Assembly (NCBI GenBank): GCA_949825065.1
Contig: OX463850.1
Location: forward strand, 808,501-872,500
Origin: Odontocerum albicorne
Taxonomy: Eukaryota; Arthropoda; Insecta; Trichoptera; Odontoceridae
Length of the DNA stretch: 64,000 nt
Reading direction: 5' to 3'
The translations under genes were made by a program, and so were the position numbers. Below, in pieces: positions 11,820-22,660 of this stretch; the stretch's first letter is position 1; the number at the start of each line of letters is the position of its first letter. The notes under the pieces were generated by a model. The model saw nothing but the letters and a program-made list of their open reading frames with translations. It did no database searches and was not told the DNA's origin.

Positions 11820-11878
11820 AAGTCATAGGTATCCTTATACCCTCGAACACTATGCGGAAGAAGTGCCATGCACTGTAA
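11820..11878 (-). repeat. SINE-2 fragment, reverse
   Basis: GTCATAGGTATCCTTATACC followed by CGAACACTATGCGGAAGAAG matches the downstream part of SINE-2 at 12845-12790 read in reverse. The tRNA-like head is mostly missing. Confidence 0.55.
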
Positions 11879-12696
11879 TATATTCGTATAGTTTACTTGC
11901 TATAAATAATTGGTCAATATTTGTTAATTCTTATTTTAAAATAATACTGCTAATTAATGTAACTAAATGGTGTCACTATTATGTTATTTGGTTTTATGTA
12001 AGAGCTTTATTTGTCTATAATTGGTTTATTCTCTAAAGTAGAACTTTTTTCGTAACTAGGGCTAGCCGCATACTAGTGACTTTCTCTCGCATCGGTATGA
12101 GCGCGCATTTTAATTTTCTGAAATATATGACTTTTGTATTGTATATTTGTGTTGATAAGTTCGCCTTTTCATTCAAACTACAATATTTAAATTGACAATT
12201 TAATGGCGAAACCTTTGATAAATTGTCATTAACGTACATACGAGTTTATTGGGTATAGTAAATAATTATTGCAAATCAATTTGAGAGGGTTTTGCTATTA
12301 AACGGTTAATTTATAAATGAATAATTTTAGGGATATAAATTTATTGCCACTTAGAGAACTCGTAGGCAATTGCTTCAACTTCTAGACGCAATAAAGAATT
12401 TGATGCAGAAAAAATGTAATATATTTAGTTAGAACAAACCTCTGGTGCCAAGTAATCACCTGATATACGACTATAATACTTCAGTACAGCATGGCGTTGT
12501 GGATTTGCTATCGCTGTGTAAACAAAAATGTTTTCTAAATATTTACGAGATTTCTTCATTTACTTATTCCAAGCGAAATGTTCGCAGTTTTGATTCATAA
12601 AATAATCTACAAATAACGTTTTTTATTTACACAAAAATGTATATATAAACCTAACTAAAACAAATTATCAATATAAATATTCATTGTAATATTGTG
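11879..12696. other. no gene seen
   Basis: AT-rich, no recognised element. Confidence 0.4.
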
Positions 12697-12845
12697 AGCT
12701 TAAGTGTATGGCCGTACGGTAACGCCCTGGACTTCCGTGCGGAACGTCACCGGTTTGAACCCCGCGCTGTGCGACTCCCTTTGAATAACACAGACATTTT
12801 TTCCGCTCAGTATTCGGGAGTATAAGGATACCTATGACATCGGTC
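12697..12845 (+). repeat. SINE-2, best copy
   Basis: Starts with a tRNA-like head: A-box-like GTATGGCCGTACGGTAACG and, about 45 bases on, B-box-like CCGGTTTGAACCCCGCG. The body runs through GAATAACACAGACATTTTTT to GAGTATAAGGATACCTATGAC. Reverse copies occur at 22505-22660 and 56500-56600 and a fragment at 11820-11878, so this is a dispersed family rather than a tRNA gene; there is no acceptor stem pairing. Confidence 0.7.
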
Positions 12846-12943
12846 ATATCTATTATTGAAAAAAAAATATTGTATAAAATTTTCGATTATAACTTGTCGG
12901 GTTTCATTCCACTTGGCAATATCTTTCAACCAACCTGAATGAT

Positions 12944-12998
12944 GTTTCATTCCCGATTTTTCTTTTCCTTTCCTCTCCACCATCCCTTTCTTTTCTTT
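12944..12998 (+). mobile_element. nLTR-A scrap
   Basis: TTCCCGATTTTTCTTTTCC and CCTCTCCACCATCCC match the CT-rich 3'UTR of nLTR-A (7070-7115 and 36405-36450). It is joined directly to an inverted nLTR-F fragment, marking a rearrangement or insertion breakpoint. Confidence 0.6.
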
Positions 12999-13315
12999 TC
13001 TTTTTCTTCTCCTTGGCTCCATCCCAACTCACTGTCTGCGGAGACTGTTGGGGTCAGCTCTCCTCGTCCTCAGGTTGTATGCTCTTCTGTCCTGGACTAC
13101 GTCATCCACGAATTCTTTGGTCTTCCTCTGGTTGTTATACGAGGAAGATCCATGAAGATTGCCTTGTTCACAATGTGATAGGGTGTCCTGCGTCCAACGT
13201 GCCTACACCATCTCAATCCATCCGCCTCTCCTCCATCTTACTGTTGATGTATGTAACCTAGGTTTCCACGAATGCGTGAACTTTTTATTTTGTCTCTTAG
13301 GGAAATACAACCGGG
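12999..13315 (-). mobile_element. nLTR-F (RTE-like) 3' end, copy 1
   Basis: Aligns with 23310-23650: the minus strand encodes the LINE C-terminus (RRLRWYGHV type, DLPRITTRGRPK type). Relative to 23.4 kb it lacks about 50 bp around 13100, at the segment encoding the QRHDLEDL part. Heavily 5'-truncated. Confidence 0.75.
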
Positions 13316-13429
13316 CAAAACGGAACAATATTTGTGTACAAAATAGAACAACACTCGAAGCACATATAATTAAGCCTTCTAAGATGATAGTTTACATCTT
13401 TATTTGGTATAAACTTTGATATGAGAGTA

Positions 13430-13870
13430 AAACGTGGAAAATATTTAAAGGAATTGAAGAGTACTGCAGAAATATGTGTTTTGAAAAAATCCTTGGAATG
13501 ACAATGCATGAAAGAATTGAAGTTAAATAAGAAGTTATCAGGGATAAATGTGAACTAAGGCTGATTTGAGGAAGATGAAGATACGCAATTTGCAATGGTT
13601 GGGGCATGTAGAACGAATGAATGAAGAAAGACTAACTAAACAAATATATATGTTGTAGAGGAAAAATTTGAAAATTATAGTTGAAACAAGTGAATGATAT
13701 TTTGAAAGAAAGAAATGTAAAAAGTTAAAAAAATCATATAGTTGTATGAGAAGATGTGTGAATGTGAATAGTCGAAAAATATTTGTCGTGATAGGGAAGT
13801 CTGATACTCTGCCCATTCTGATAGGGACAAAAACGACGCTATGTTATGTATGTTTCTGTGCCAGCAAAAC
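13430..13870 (+). mobile_element. nLTR-G fragment
   Basis: The plus strand at about 13585-13650 reads LQWLGHVERMNEERLTKQIY, the hallmark of this C-terminal region, flanked by frame breaks. The end, about 13785-13855, carries the recurrent tail GTGATAGGGAAGTCTG then TCTGATAGGGAC, shared with 22225-22335. Confidence 0.7.
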
Positions 13871-14092
13871 TGAAAAAGATAACATATATATCTCGAGTAA
13901 TTCTAAAATAAAAATTACAATTACGTTTTTAACTGAAACTGCTTCAAATTTATCATCATTAATTAAATGATGAATTTAAAGCAGTATGTATTAGACATGT
14001 AGAAAGCGACATTTAAATAAATGAGCGACAGAGAACATGGTGAAAGAAGCGACATCAAGTATGTCAATGTATCAATTATGTTATATGTAATA

Positions 14093-14828
14093 CAGGGTGC
14101 TTTTTATGTTCCAGGCCGATATTTTTTTTAAATACCTTAAATAAAACACAATTTTATAATTTATATTTAATTGATTGATTATACTCGTATGGTCTTTAAC
14201 ATTATGTATGAAATATAATATCGGTCAAGTGGCCGCCTCTGGCCGTGGTGCAAACACGAGCTCTTTCAAACATATTTTTCATGACGGTCTGTCTCGCAGA
14301 CTTCTGGTGTTATTTCAGCAATTTCATTTCGAATTTTGTCCTTAAGTATAGGGATTGTGGTTTGTTGGTGTACACCTTTCCCTTCAAGTACCTTCATAGG
14401 AAATAATCGGTGGCGGTCAAATCAGGGAATCGTGGGGGCCAGTCGATATCACTACTTTTTGACATTGTTCGGCCGGGAAAAGTTTCTCTTAAAATTTGCA
14501 TTGTAGCACGTGCTGTGTGTGATGTGGCACCGTCCTGTTGGAACCACATGTGCTGTAGGCACAATTGATCTAATTTGGGCACAAGAAAGTTTACCAACTC
14601 GCTGAATGGTTGACGTGCTTGGCACATGATTTATTTACGCGTATTCACAATTGAACAATTATTTAAATAAAATATTTTAATAACTTCAACATGTTGTTAC
14701 GAAGTAAGATGCTTCATAATAAATTGTATTTGACTATTCACCACGGCCGTTAAATATGAATTGACAAATAACAGCGAAATCAAAATGGCGGCCAAACAAA
14801 ATCGGCCTGGAACATAAAAAGCACTCAT
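14093..14828 (-). mobile_element. internally deleted Tc1/mariner-superfamily element
   Basis: Terminal inverted repeats: left CAGGGTGCTTTTTATGTTCC, continuing AGGCCGAT; right, read inwards, ATGAGTGCTTTTTATGTTCC, continuing AGGCCGAT (25 of 28 match). TA stands outside both ends (14091-14092, 14829-14830). At 736 bp it is about half the length of a complete element, and only the 3' half of the transposase remains. It could still be mobilised in trans, since both ends are good. Confidence 0.85.
14215..14627 (-). pseudogene. transposase remnant in the 14.1-14.8 kb element
   Basis: The minus strand reads LCLQHMWFQQDGATSHTARA, with the second catalytic Asp in QQDGA, then WPPRFPDLTATDYFL, with the third acidic residue in PDL. 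After a frame change the C-terminal part can be followed: VLEGKGVHQQTTIPILKDKI, then a VCETD segment near 14290. The N-terminal DNA-binding part is absent, matching the deletion. No intact frame. Confidence 0.78.
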
Positions 14829-14884
14829 TACAAGTGCACTGTATTAAATGTATCTAAAATGACAATACATAATATTCGTAGTAT

Positions 14885-15385
14885 GTCGTAGTCCACCTTA
14901 ACGTATGCAAGTGAGACTTGATCATGGAAAAAGGATGAAAGTAAGGTTTATGCCGTAGAGATGAGTGCACTAAGAAAAAAAAAAGAAAATTAGTGTCAAT
15001 TTATGAAAGAAGGTTGAATTAAGAAACCAGAAATTGAAGCATGTAAAAAATAAATATTTTTCGTAAGATGGAAAGAGCAACTCGTAGATGGCCTAAACAT
15101 GTGGAGAGAATGAATAGTTAAAAAATGAATAAGCGAGTATACAAGTCAAAAGCGTAAGGAGTGTGTGGAACAGATGTACCGAGAAACGTGGCTAGATCAA
15201 GCTGATCAGATTTTGAGAGGGTAAAGGGAGAAAAATTAATAAAAGAAAATTGTGCATGACGAGTAGTATGCATGAATATTGAAAGGTGGAGTGGAAAATT
15301 ATATGCATGGATAGAAAAGTTTAGAGACTTGTTATTTCTGCCTACTCCACAAAGAACACTGCGTGATTATATGTTTGTATAAGAT
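14885..15385 (+). mobile_element. nLTR-G fragment
   Basis: A YASETWSWKK-like segment (about 14905), an AVEMSALR segment, a degraded GHVERMN (about 15100), and the tail TCTGCCTACTCCACAAAG then GCGTGATTATATG at 15330-15375. Interrupted by stops and short indels throughout. Confidence 0.72.
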
Positions 15386-15828
15386 AATTTTTATAAATAA
15401 AATTAAGCTCCGGAGCAACTGAAAATGTTCATATTCACCGAATGTGTCTAGGTCAAACACATTCCTCAGATTTTCCTCATTTAATTACATCGAAGTCGAA
15501 ACATCAAAACCTTTCCAAAGCTAATTTATCATCTGAAAATAAGGAGAGAAAGTTAAATTAATTGACTGTTTATTAAATAATAAAAATTTCAAGCACAAAA
15601 TTGCTCGAAAATAAATTTGAAACAGGTCGTAAAAAGTTTCTTGAAAATATCAAAATGTTATTTATAAAAGTAAGCCCATACTTGATCGTGCGTTGATTGA
15701 TGTGTCAGAAGTTCTAGTGATGTGGGTCACATGACGGCAGCCTGCGCGTGTGTGTGTAACAAAGTTCTAGTCAAGTGTAGCCCAGGGGTCGGAAAACAGG
15801 TATTTGAGATCGATTTATCGTTTTTTTT

Positions 15829-16190
15829 TATTCCCACATACCATCACGCCGTCTCCTTGTCGGAGTAGACAGAGAGAAGAAACTAATAGACTTTCAATTA
15901 CCATGTCATATATTTTGCCTCTTCTACATCTATACACCTCATACAGCTTCTACTATTTCTCTAACTTTTGACATTTTTTTATTTCAAAATATCATAAACT
16001 AGATCCAAACATATGATACTTTTTTGGTCGTCCATTTTCGTGCCTTCCACTGAAATTTGTACTGTAAATTTGTTTCGTTAGTCTCTCTATCCATTTCTTC
16101 TACGTACCCAAACTATCTTAGGGTACTGTTCTTCATCTTACTCAATACATCAGCCTTAAGTTCACACTAATCCTTTATCACTTTATTCCT
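15829..16190 (-). mobile_element. nLTR-G fragment
   Basis: Begins (3' end of the element) at CATACCATCACGCCGTCTCC, the reverse of the nLTR-G tail. Continues through CAAAATATCATAAACT, TTTGTTTCGTTAGTCTCTC and CATTTCTTCTACGTACCCAA (reverse of the GHVERMNE region) to CTTCATCTTACTCAATAC. The same order is seen at 26468, 58165 and 61265. Confidence 0.8.
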
Positions 16191-16202
16191 TATTCAGTTA
16201 TA

Positions 16203-16500
16203 TTGGGTGTTAACATAAGTTGTGTCCGTTTTTTTTCCAAATGAAGAGGACACAACAACAAAAAAGTGCAACAAATGAGTCAATAATGTATTCTCCTTCG
16301 TTATTTACAATTTCTTGCCAACGTTCTACAAGTTTTTCAATGCCTATGCGATAAAAACCATCCGGTCTTGACTCGAGGAATTCGTCCAACCATGTCCGGA
16401 ATTCGACGTCATTATTGAAGGAAACGCCACGCAAATTGTTCGAAAGCGACCGGAAAAAGTGGAAACCAACGGCGCGAGATCTGGAGAATATCAAATGCAT
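16203..16500 (-). pseudogene. mariner transposase C-terminus with terminal repeat
   Basis: Minus frame: SPDLAP (third catalytic Asp), a frame change, then FHFFRSLSNNLRGVSFNND and IGIEKLVERWQEIVNNEGEY, the C-terminal end of a mariner-type transposase. The plus-strand end TTGGGTGTTAACATAAGTTG with GTGTCCG (16203-16230) is nearly the same terminus as at 33572, so this half belongs to that family. Confidence 0.75.
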
Positions 16501-16639
16501 CTATTCCACGTATCTGGCTTACAATTATAATCTTTATCTCCGCGTCATACATGAATGTTGCCAAGATGAGAGACTAAACTAGACGCATTTTCGTCGTAAT
16601 GGTGATAGTTCTGCTCTTCTATAGCTTCAACATTGCATG

Positions 16640-17159
16640 TTATGAAACTGGAAGACTGGAAGAGTATAGTGGTGGATCCAAGTTTCATCCATTATCACAC
16701 ACCGACGCAAAAACTTCTGTTTATTTCGCGTAACAGTGCCAAACAGCGCTCTGAATCATCGATGCGTTGTTGTTTCTGTTCCGTTGTGAGCAAACGTGGC
16801 ACCCGTTTCGAAAAAAACCTTTTTCATGACCAAATGTTCATGCAAAATAGTGTAAACACTACCAAATGATATCTTTAGGATGTCAGCTATCTCAAGCAAC
16901 TTTTTTTTGTGATTTTTCATCACGATTTTGAGTTTTTTTTTATGTTTTCTGGTGTAACAGCCTCATTTGGACGACCAAAGCGTTCAGCATTATTTGTGTC
17001 TGTACGACCGCGTTTGAAATCAGCATACCACGGGCAAATGATTGTTTTCGACGGAACAGAGCTCGAATAATATTTTTCAAGCCATCGCTGAGTTTGAACG
17101 ATATTTTTTCCCATTAAAAAGCAATGTTTTATCAACACACGAAATTCGGTTTTTTCCAT
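16640..17159 (-). pseudogene. mariner transposase N-terminal half, different family
   Basis: Minus strand from ATG at 17159: MEKTEFRVLIKHCFLMGKN, then WLEKYYSSSVPSKT and WYADFKRGRTDTNNAERFGR (paired helix-turn-helix region), a frame break near 16920, then VYTILHEHLVMKK and MDETWIHHYT (first catalytic Asp) at about 16665. The sequence leaves the family right after HHYT. Together with 16203-16500 it looks like one transposase, but the two halves resemble different mariner lineages. Confidence 0.75.
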
Positions 17160-17225
17160 TGTTTTGAAAATAGCAAAAGTAGCGTCACTAAAACCACTGT
17201 AACTCAATGACACAACGTCGGAATG

Positions 17226-18338
17226 TCATGAAAGTTTGACACGTAACTTTTAAAGGTTGGCACTAATTGAAAATAGTATGGATTTGTTATTAGAGGCGTC
17301 ATCTGTTGGTTAGTTCTGGGGCTTATTGATCGATGTGTTATAAGTAAATTAAGCTTTAAAAACTCAGCGTGACTATATTTCAGTATTTACAATGGCATGT
17401 TCATCCACGAGGCTATTGAAATGTAGCAAAATAAATACGATTCAAAGAAACATATTTGGTATCAAAATATATAATCGAATCAATAATTGTTTTATTGGAA
17501 TGTGGAGTGGATGTCGTACGAGCATATGAGCTACTTGCGTTATCTCAATCTTCGTTAGAAAATAATGTTGGTTAAAACATTATCTCTTATATTGTCAGTT
17601 TTAACTTCATAAAAAACGGTAAGATTGCTTTTTGAAAGAGTATAATTTTTTCCCAATTAATTTTGAAGGACTCTTGAATTGGCCGATCGCTGAAATAAAT
17701 ACCCTATAAAGTCTACAGACTCCCCCTTCAGGTATACTCGTATATATGTATTGACGGGGAGGATATCGAGGGATAAAATTTAATAAGTCAGATTTCATTT
17801 TCGCTTCTACTTCGTTTATTTACTCGTAACTCCAATATTCTTCTGAATTAATAAGTAATATAAAAAATACTTAGGACGTCGAATTGTTTTTCATCTCTTA
17901 AAATAAAAAGCAATTAAAATAAGATTATCCATCAGTTTTTAGGTAAATTTTTGGTGTTATTAAATAACTTAATTTATTTCAAGGATATAAAAATGTATCA
18001 ATTACATGCACATTACAGCTGATGCAAGACTTACTTCATAATTTACATGTTTAAAAAAAACTATAAAGTAGAGTTAGTAATGCTATGTGTTTAATTTCCG
18101 ATATACCTTTCTTCTTCCATGGATTGATGATATTTGACTTTTATTTTTATTAAATTAATATCGTTTTAATGAAAATGTCAATCGTCTAACACACGTACAT
18201 AGTTATTTAAATTAGCTCCCATTTAGTCAATATTGAGGATCACTTTACTAGACAAGGCTTCTTATAAAGTGGTATCATTCCGTAATCGCAAATTTCATGC
18301 ATTTGTCCTAAAACTAAAACATTTTTTAAGTATTGCAA
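17226..18338. other. no gene seen
   Basis: AT-rich, no element recognised. Octamer TACTCGTA at 17735 and 17821. Confidence 0.4.
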
Positions 18339-18590
18339 TTTATTTTTATCAAACACTGTTTATTCCACTTTTTTATGACGGTATAACCCTACCGGTTTCA
18401 AGGCTTTCACCTCATCTTGATGAGGTGAAAGCCTGAGGTGAAGGTGAGGTGCCAAAGCCAAAGATGAGGTGAAAGCCTTGAAACCGGTAGGGTTATACCG
18501 TCATAAAAAAGTGGAATAAACAGTGTTTGATAAAAATAAATTACAATGTCTTTAAACCTCCACAATGTTAATGCCTTAACTATAAACAAC
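18339..18590. mobile_element. fold-back element, copy 1 (79-bp arms)
   Basis: Arms 18339-18417 and 18462-18540 are reverse complements without a difference that I can find, around a 44-bp spacer. Each arm holds the CCGGTAGGGTTATACCG block and AAACAGTGTTTGAT. Beyond the right arm, TGTCTTTAAACCTCC and AATGTTAATGCC are also shared with copy 2 (30045-30090), so the element extends past its inverted repeat. No reading frame. Confidence 0.85.
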
Positions 18591-18599
18591 ATATTTTTT

Positions 18600-19250
18600 A
18601 AGTAAGATGAAAAAATAAACTTTAAGAAAGCTTAAACATGTAGAGGGAATAAATAAAGAAGTACTAGATGAACATGTGAAAGCTTAGAGATGTGGAGAGA
18701 ATGAATAAAGAAGTGCTAGATGAGCGTGTGAAAACTTAGACATGTGGAGGGAATGAATGAAGAAGTACTAGATGAGCGTGTGAAAGCTTAGACATGTGGA
18801 GAGAAAGAATGAAGAAGTACTAGATGAGCGTATGAAAACTTGGACATGTGGAGAAAATGAATGAAGAAGTATTAGATGAGCGTGTGAAAGCTTAGACATG
18901 TGGAGAGAATGAATAAAAAAATACTAGATGAGCGTTTGAAAGCTTAGACATGTGAAGAGAATGAATGAAGAATTACTAGATGAACCTGTGAAAGTTTAGA
19001 CATGTGGAGAGAATGAATGAAGTGCTAGATGAGCGTGTGAAAGTTAGAGCGAGGAAAATATGGCTTTATAAAATATACCAGATTTTAAAAGAAAGTAAAG
19101 TGAAAAGTATGAATAAAAGAAGATTGTGCATAACGAGATTTTTTAATAAGAAGGAGGCGTAATTTTGTGCATGGAAAGAAAAGTTTAGAGTTTTGTTCTC
19201 TCTACTTACCCCGCAAGGATTACGGCATGATGGTATGTATGCATGTATGA
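18600..19250 (+). mobile_element. nLTR-G fragment with internal tandem expansion
   Basis: The nLTR-G segment encoding LKHVEGINKEVLDEHVKA is tandemly multiplied (18613-19045). After it the element continues: a VKVRARKIW segment, ILKESKVKSMNKRR, then the tail TTACCCCGCAAGGATTACGG with GATGGTATGTATG to about 19250. Confidence 0.75.
18613..19045 (+). repeat. tandem array, about 8 copies of a 52-bp unit
   Basis: GAAGTACTAGATGAGCGTG recurs every 52 bp (18661, 18713, 18765 and so on), separated by ACATGTGGAGAGAATGAAT. 52 is not a multiple of three, so the array destroys the LINE frame it came from. Confidence 0.92.
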
Positions 19251-19454
19251 GAAAGGTGCCATACGCTTGAATGGATATAATATACAAAAGAAAGACATAT
19301 AACATACATATATCTAACACTGGCATTAAGACTTTTGACCGGTATTAACATGAAAAATTCACTATAATAGGTTGAATTTTCAATGTTGAAGTTTTTAAAG
19401 TAAATTATTTTACAGAAAACCAAAAGTTCTTTATATTACATGCATCATATACGA

Positions 19455-19535
19455 CGACCTTCGTGGCCTAGTAAGTAAGACGTCTGACTTCCTAATGGTG
19501 GGTTGCGGACTCGATTCCCGTTTGTAACCCAGATT
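19455..19535 (+). repeat. SINE-1 copy
   Basis: A-box-like CGTGGCCTAGTAAGTAAGAC, then B-box-like GGACTCGATTCCCG, followed by TTGTAACCCAGATT. Same order and spacing as the reverse copy at 22037-22110. Confidence 0.68.
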
Positions 19536-20664
19536 TTTTAAAATTATTGTAGTTTTGGATTTCATTTAAAACATGTTAAACACCTTTGTGGTTGGTTGTA
19601 AGATTTTATCAAATGGCAACAATTCCGTCAAATTGAACTGTATACAACTAAAGTGTGATACAAAGCAGATTGTTTGAAGCAATTTTATTTCGGTGTTTGT
19701 TGATTTTTGTTGTAAATAACTTCACTAGCGTAAAAGGCCAATAGAAAATATTTGCCTAAGGTCATTTGAACATTTTTTGTCAGAAAATTGTGGATAAAAT
19801 TATGGAGGAAAATGTGTTACGAAAATACTTGGCTTGTTTGAAGGTCTCGTGTGGTAGAGATTTTATTTTTTTGAAAAAAATCAACACGGCTTAAATATTT
19901 TATTTGGCTGTTTCTACCCCTCATTAAGTTTGAAAAAAAAATATCAATTTACCTGCCGCCAGCGTCGGGGAGGCGAAACGGGAACGGGCGAAAATGTCCT
20001 TGGGATTTTAAATAAATTTCCGGGCAAGTTAAGGAAATTAACGGGCCCTCCTTTTTGAATTTTAGATTCGTTATATTAAAAGGTAAGCGCCCGTGAAATA
20101 TTTTTTATTTATTTATATGAAAAAACAAATCGCAATGTAAATTAGAAAGTAAAATTTATTAAAAATACTTGAAATAAAGGCAATTAGATTTTAATTTTTT
20201 TATTGATTAACCTTTGATATTTGGCTTTGAAATATGCCGCAAAGCATTCCATTTTTGTACTTACATAACACATCTTATCAGACCACATTTTATCACATCT
20301 TATGCAGTTCATAAAATAGAGGAAAAAGAGAAAAAACAGGAAAGTTGTTCATAATATTAATGTATTGTATTGAATGAATGCTCATTACCCGTGACGAGTG
20401 TAATAGAAGACACAACGCAAAGTGGGGATCAGGGTACTTAACATTGGTCGATTCCGCTCGCCGTAAAGAAAGAATAGTGTAGAAGGGTGACCATGATTTT
20501 TTATTTATTATATATTCTGATTATTTAGTTTATTTATTTATTATTCATTTAAAAATACAGAAGTGGATTTTTTTGTTTAGAACAAATATTTGTTTATTGA
20601 TACAGAAAAAGAAAGTTTGAAAGAAACAAGAAGTTTTATTTATTTCTAACAAACCTTATATTTT
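19536..20664. other. no gene seen
   Basis: No recognised element. A GC-richer patch lies at about 19955-20055 (CGCCAGCGTCGGGGAGGCG), unassigned. Confidence 0.4.
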
Positions 20665-21190
20665 ATTTAAAAATAATTATCGCTCCATCCTCTTGAAGAT
20701 ACATGGCTTGTATGCACGTACTCGTAAGTCTCGTCGGTGTAGACAATCGGCCTTCCTTTTTCTCTGTATTTCTTCATTGCTCTTAAATACGCAATTCTTT
20801 TCAACACAATGTTAAGTTTTTCTTAAAGTATTTTTAAATTGTCTTTGGTTTTCTGCAATTCGTATCCCGCAGATTTTACAACCTCCCTCAGTTTCGTTTC
20901 GCCACCGGAAAAATGTATTGATTCCCGTAAAATTGGTAATAGTGTTGGGATCGTCGGGAGTATTTTTTTGTTTATGATTTATGTGAAAATCATAAATGCA
21001 TCTCTTAATGACGCACTCATCAAAATTGTCGTATTGTGTTTAGCCTATTTATTTTTTATTTTTTTGTGACTTGATGGTTTCTTCTTTCCCACTGTTTTTA
21101 TTGGAATATACAACCAATTTTATCGAACTTTGTGATATTTCCGTGGCCTTTGAGACTTCAGCGATAAGAACCAAAACATTGATGTTCTAA
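20665..21190 (-). pseudogene. DDE transposase remnant (Tc1/mariner-superfamily-like), frameshifted
   Basis: The minus strand can be followed through three blocks: TEISQSSIKLVVYSNKNSGK (about 21150-21090), then FDECVIKRCIYDFHINHKQK (about 21040-20975), then, after a frame change, GGETKLREVVKSAGYELQKT (about 20910-20850) and KRIAYLRAMKKYREKGRPIV followed by YTDETYEYVH (about 20800-20720). The acidic YTDETY box is the first catalytic motif of a DDE transposase I know as a common uncharacterised repeat protein of Lepidoptera. The C-terminal half is missing. Exact superfamily uncertain. Confidence 0.68.
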
Positions 21191-22036
21191 AAAAAAGTTA
21201 AAATAGCATAAAAAGATAAATAGTATGTAACAATAAGTACGTAGACATGCACAAAAATAAAAAATTACAATAAACTATTAATGAATTATTACTAGAAATC
21301 ATGGTGACACTATTTATTTGACATAATGACACACTAATACTAGAAACTACCAATCAGCACACAGGAGTTGACTAACATAATTACACGCCTTGTGTATCTA
21401 TGCTATAGTACAATACAGTCACACATTCTTTCCTTACGCCGCGACCAGTCTACTACCGAACATGACCTTACGCCAATTTGTGATATCATGTCGCATATAG
21501 CGCAAGGTGCTTCAATATTTGCAGTTTGCATGTGTCTTATTTTCCTATTGGGTTTATGATAACTAGCAATAGCTCTATGCCGGGTACTCTATGTGTTGCT
21601 ATTTGCTTCGAGTTGTGCTCCGCATTAATATTTTTAATCGTGTCATGAAGTATTCTTGTGCTGCTTACCGTGTTTATGGATATTTCTTGCTAACATGTCT
21701 TGGGAGTCTATTCTCAGATATGCGAGTCACGCGCATAAAACCAACGAAGGCATGCGACACCATACTACAGTAGTTTGCTCTTCTCAAAACTTCATAATTT
21801 TATGCTCAATGATATCATCGAATCTTCATTATCTGCTCGAGGTGCTCTACTGCCATTTCTTAAGTGCCCTAGTACTCGTATGTCGTCTGGAGAGAACGCA
21901 TGATCCAAATGAACTTTTGTTGTAATTTATTATACCCTAGTATATTTATTACTATGCCACAATCTCTTCCAACGAAACAAAAATAAGTTTATGATGCATT
22001 AATTGATAATCAGAGTGGCACTTGTTTAAAAAACAT
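21191..22036. other. no gene seen
   Basis: More balanced base composition at 21370-21920 but no recognised motif. Octamer TACTCGTA at 21873. Confidence 0.35.
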
Positions 22037-22110
22037 GGGTATCAACAGGAATCGAGTCTGCGATCCCCGGGTTCGAAGACAGGCGTCTTACCAACTAAGC
22101 CACGGTAGTT
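22037..22110 (-). repeat. SINE-1 copy, reverse
   Basis: On the minus strand: CGTGGCTTAGTTGGTAAGAC (A box), GTCTTCGAACCCGGGGATCG, then GACTCGATTCCTG (B box). One of the best-preserved heads in the window. Confidence 0.7.
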
Positions 22111-22224
22111 AAAATTAATTTATGAATAAATTCTTCATTGTTGAGCGATCTGGTAACCGTATTGCCATATGCCAATCTGTTCCAAGCTAGAGAAATCGTA
22201 GGGGTTGTATAAAAAGGTGTATGG

Positions 22225-22335
22225 GTGTAAAATAAGCGAAATATGTGTGTCGCGATAGGCAAGTCTGGCACTTTTCCCTCTCTGCCGACTTCGATAGGGA
22301 GAGAGCGTGATGGTGTGTATGTATATTCGATCAAG
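22225..22335 (+). mobile_element. nLTR-G 3' tail
   Basis: GTCGCGATAGGCAAGTCTGG, then ACTTCGATAGGGAGAGAGCG and TGATGGTGTGTATG: the recurrent 3' tail of nLTR-G, without coding sequence. Compare 13785-13855. Confidence 0.6.
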
Positions 22336-22504
22336 TCGAGGATCGTCATTCCAACGCCAATTCAGTTGGAAAACTAAACTGTGCCGTGGTATTTTTTTAA
22401 GTGAGTGAGCAGTTGCCCACTAACAAACTTATCGAGCACATCACTGTACCGGATCTATGGTATCAGAGCACACTGACAGGTTTTTCCCTTTTTAAAAGAA
22501 AATA

Positions 22505-22660
22505 TATGACGGAAGTCGTAGGCATTCTTATACCCCCGTATGCAAGGCGGGAAAAATATCTGTGTCATTCGAGAGGAGTGCCACAGCGCAGGGATCGAAC
22601 CGGCGACCTTCCGCATGGAAGTTCAGCGCGTTATTGCGCGGCCATGCACTTTTATATGCA
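22505..22660 (-). repeat. SINE-2 copy, reverse
   Basis: Reverse alignment with 12697-12845 across the whole unit: GGCATTCTTATACCCCCG, GGGATCGAACCGGCGACC (B box in reverse) and GCGCGGCCATGCAC (A box in reverse). The 140-residue frame crossing it (22401-22823) is an accident of this GC-richer repeat. Confidence 0.68.

Noticed and set aside
19455..22110. True tRNA genes suggested by A- and B-box-like motifs
   Set aside because: The motifs recur as dispersed, decayed copies; no acceptor stem or anticodon stem can be paired. They fit tRNA-derived SINEs.
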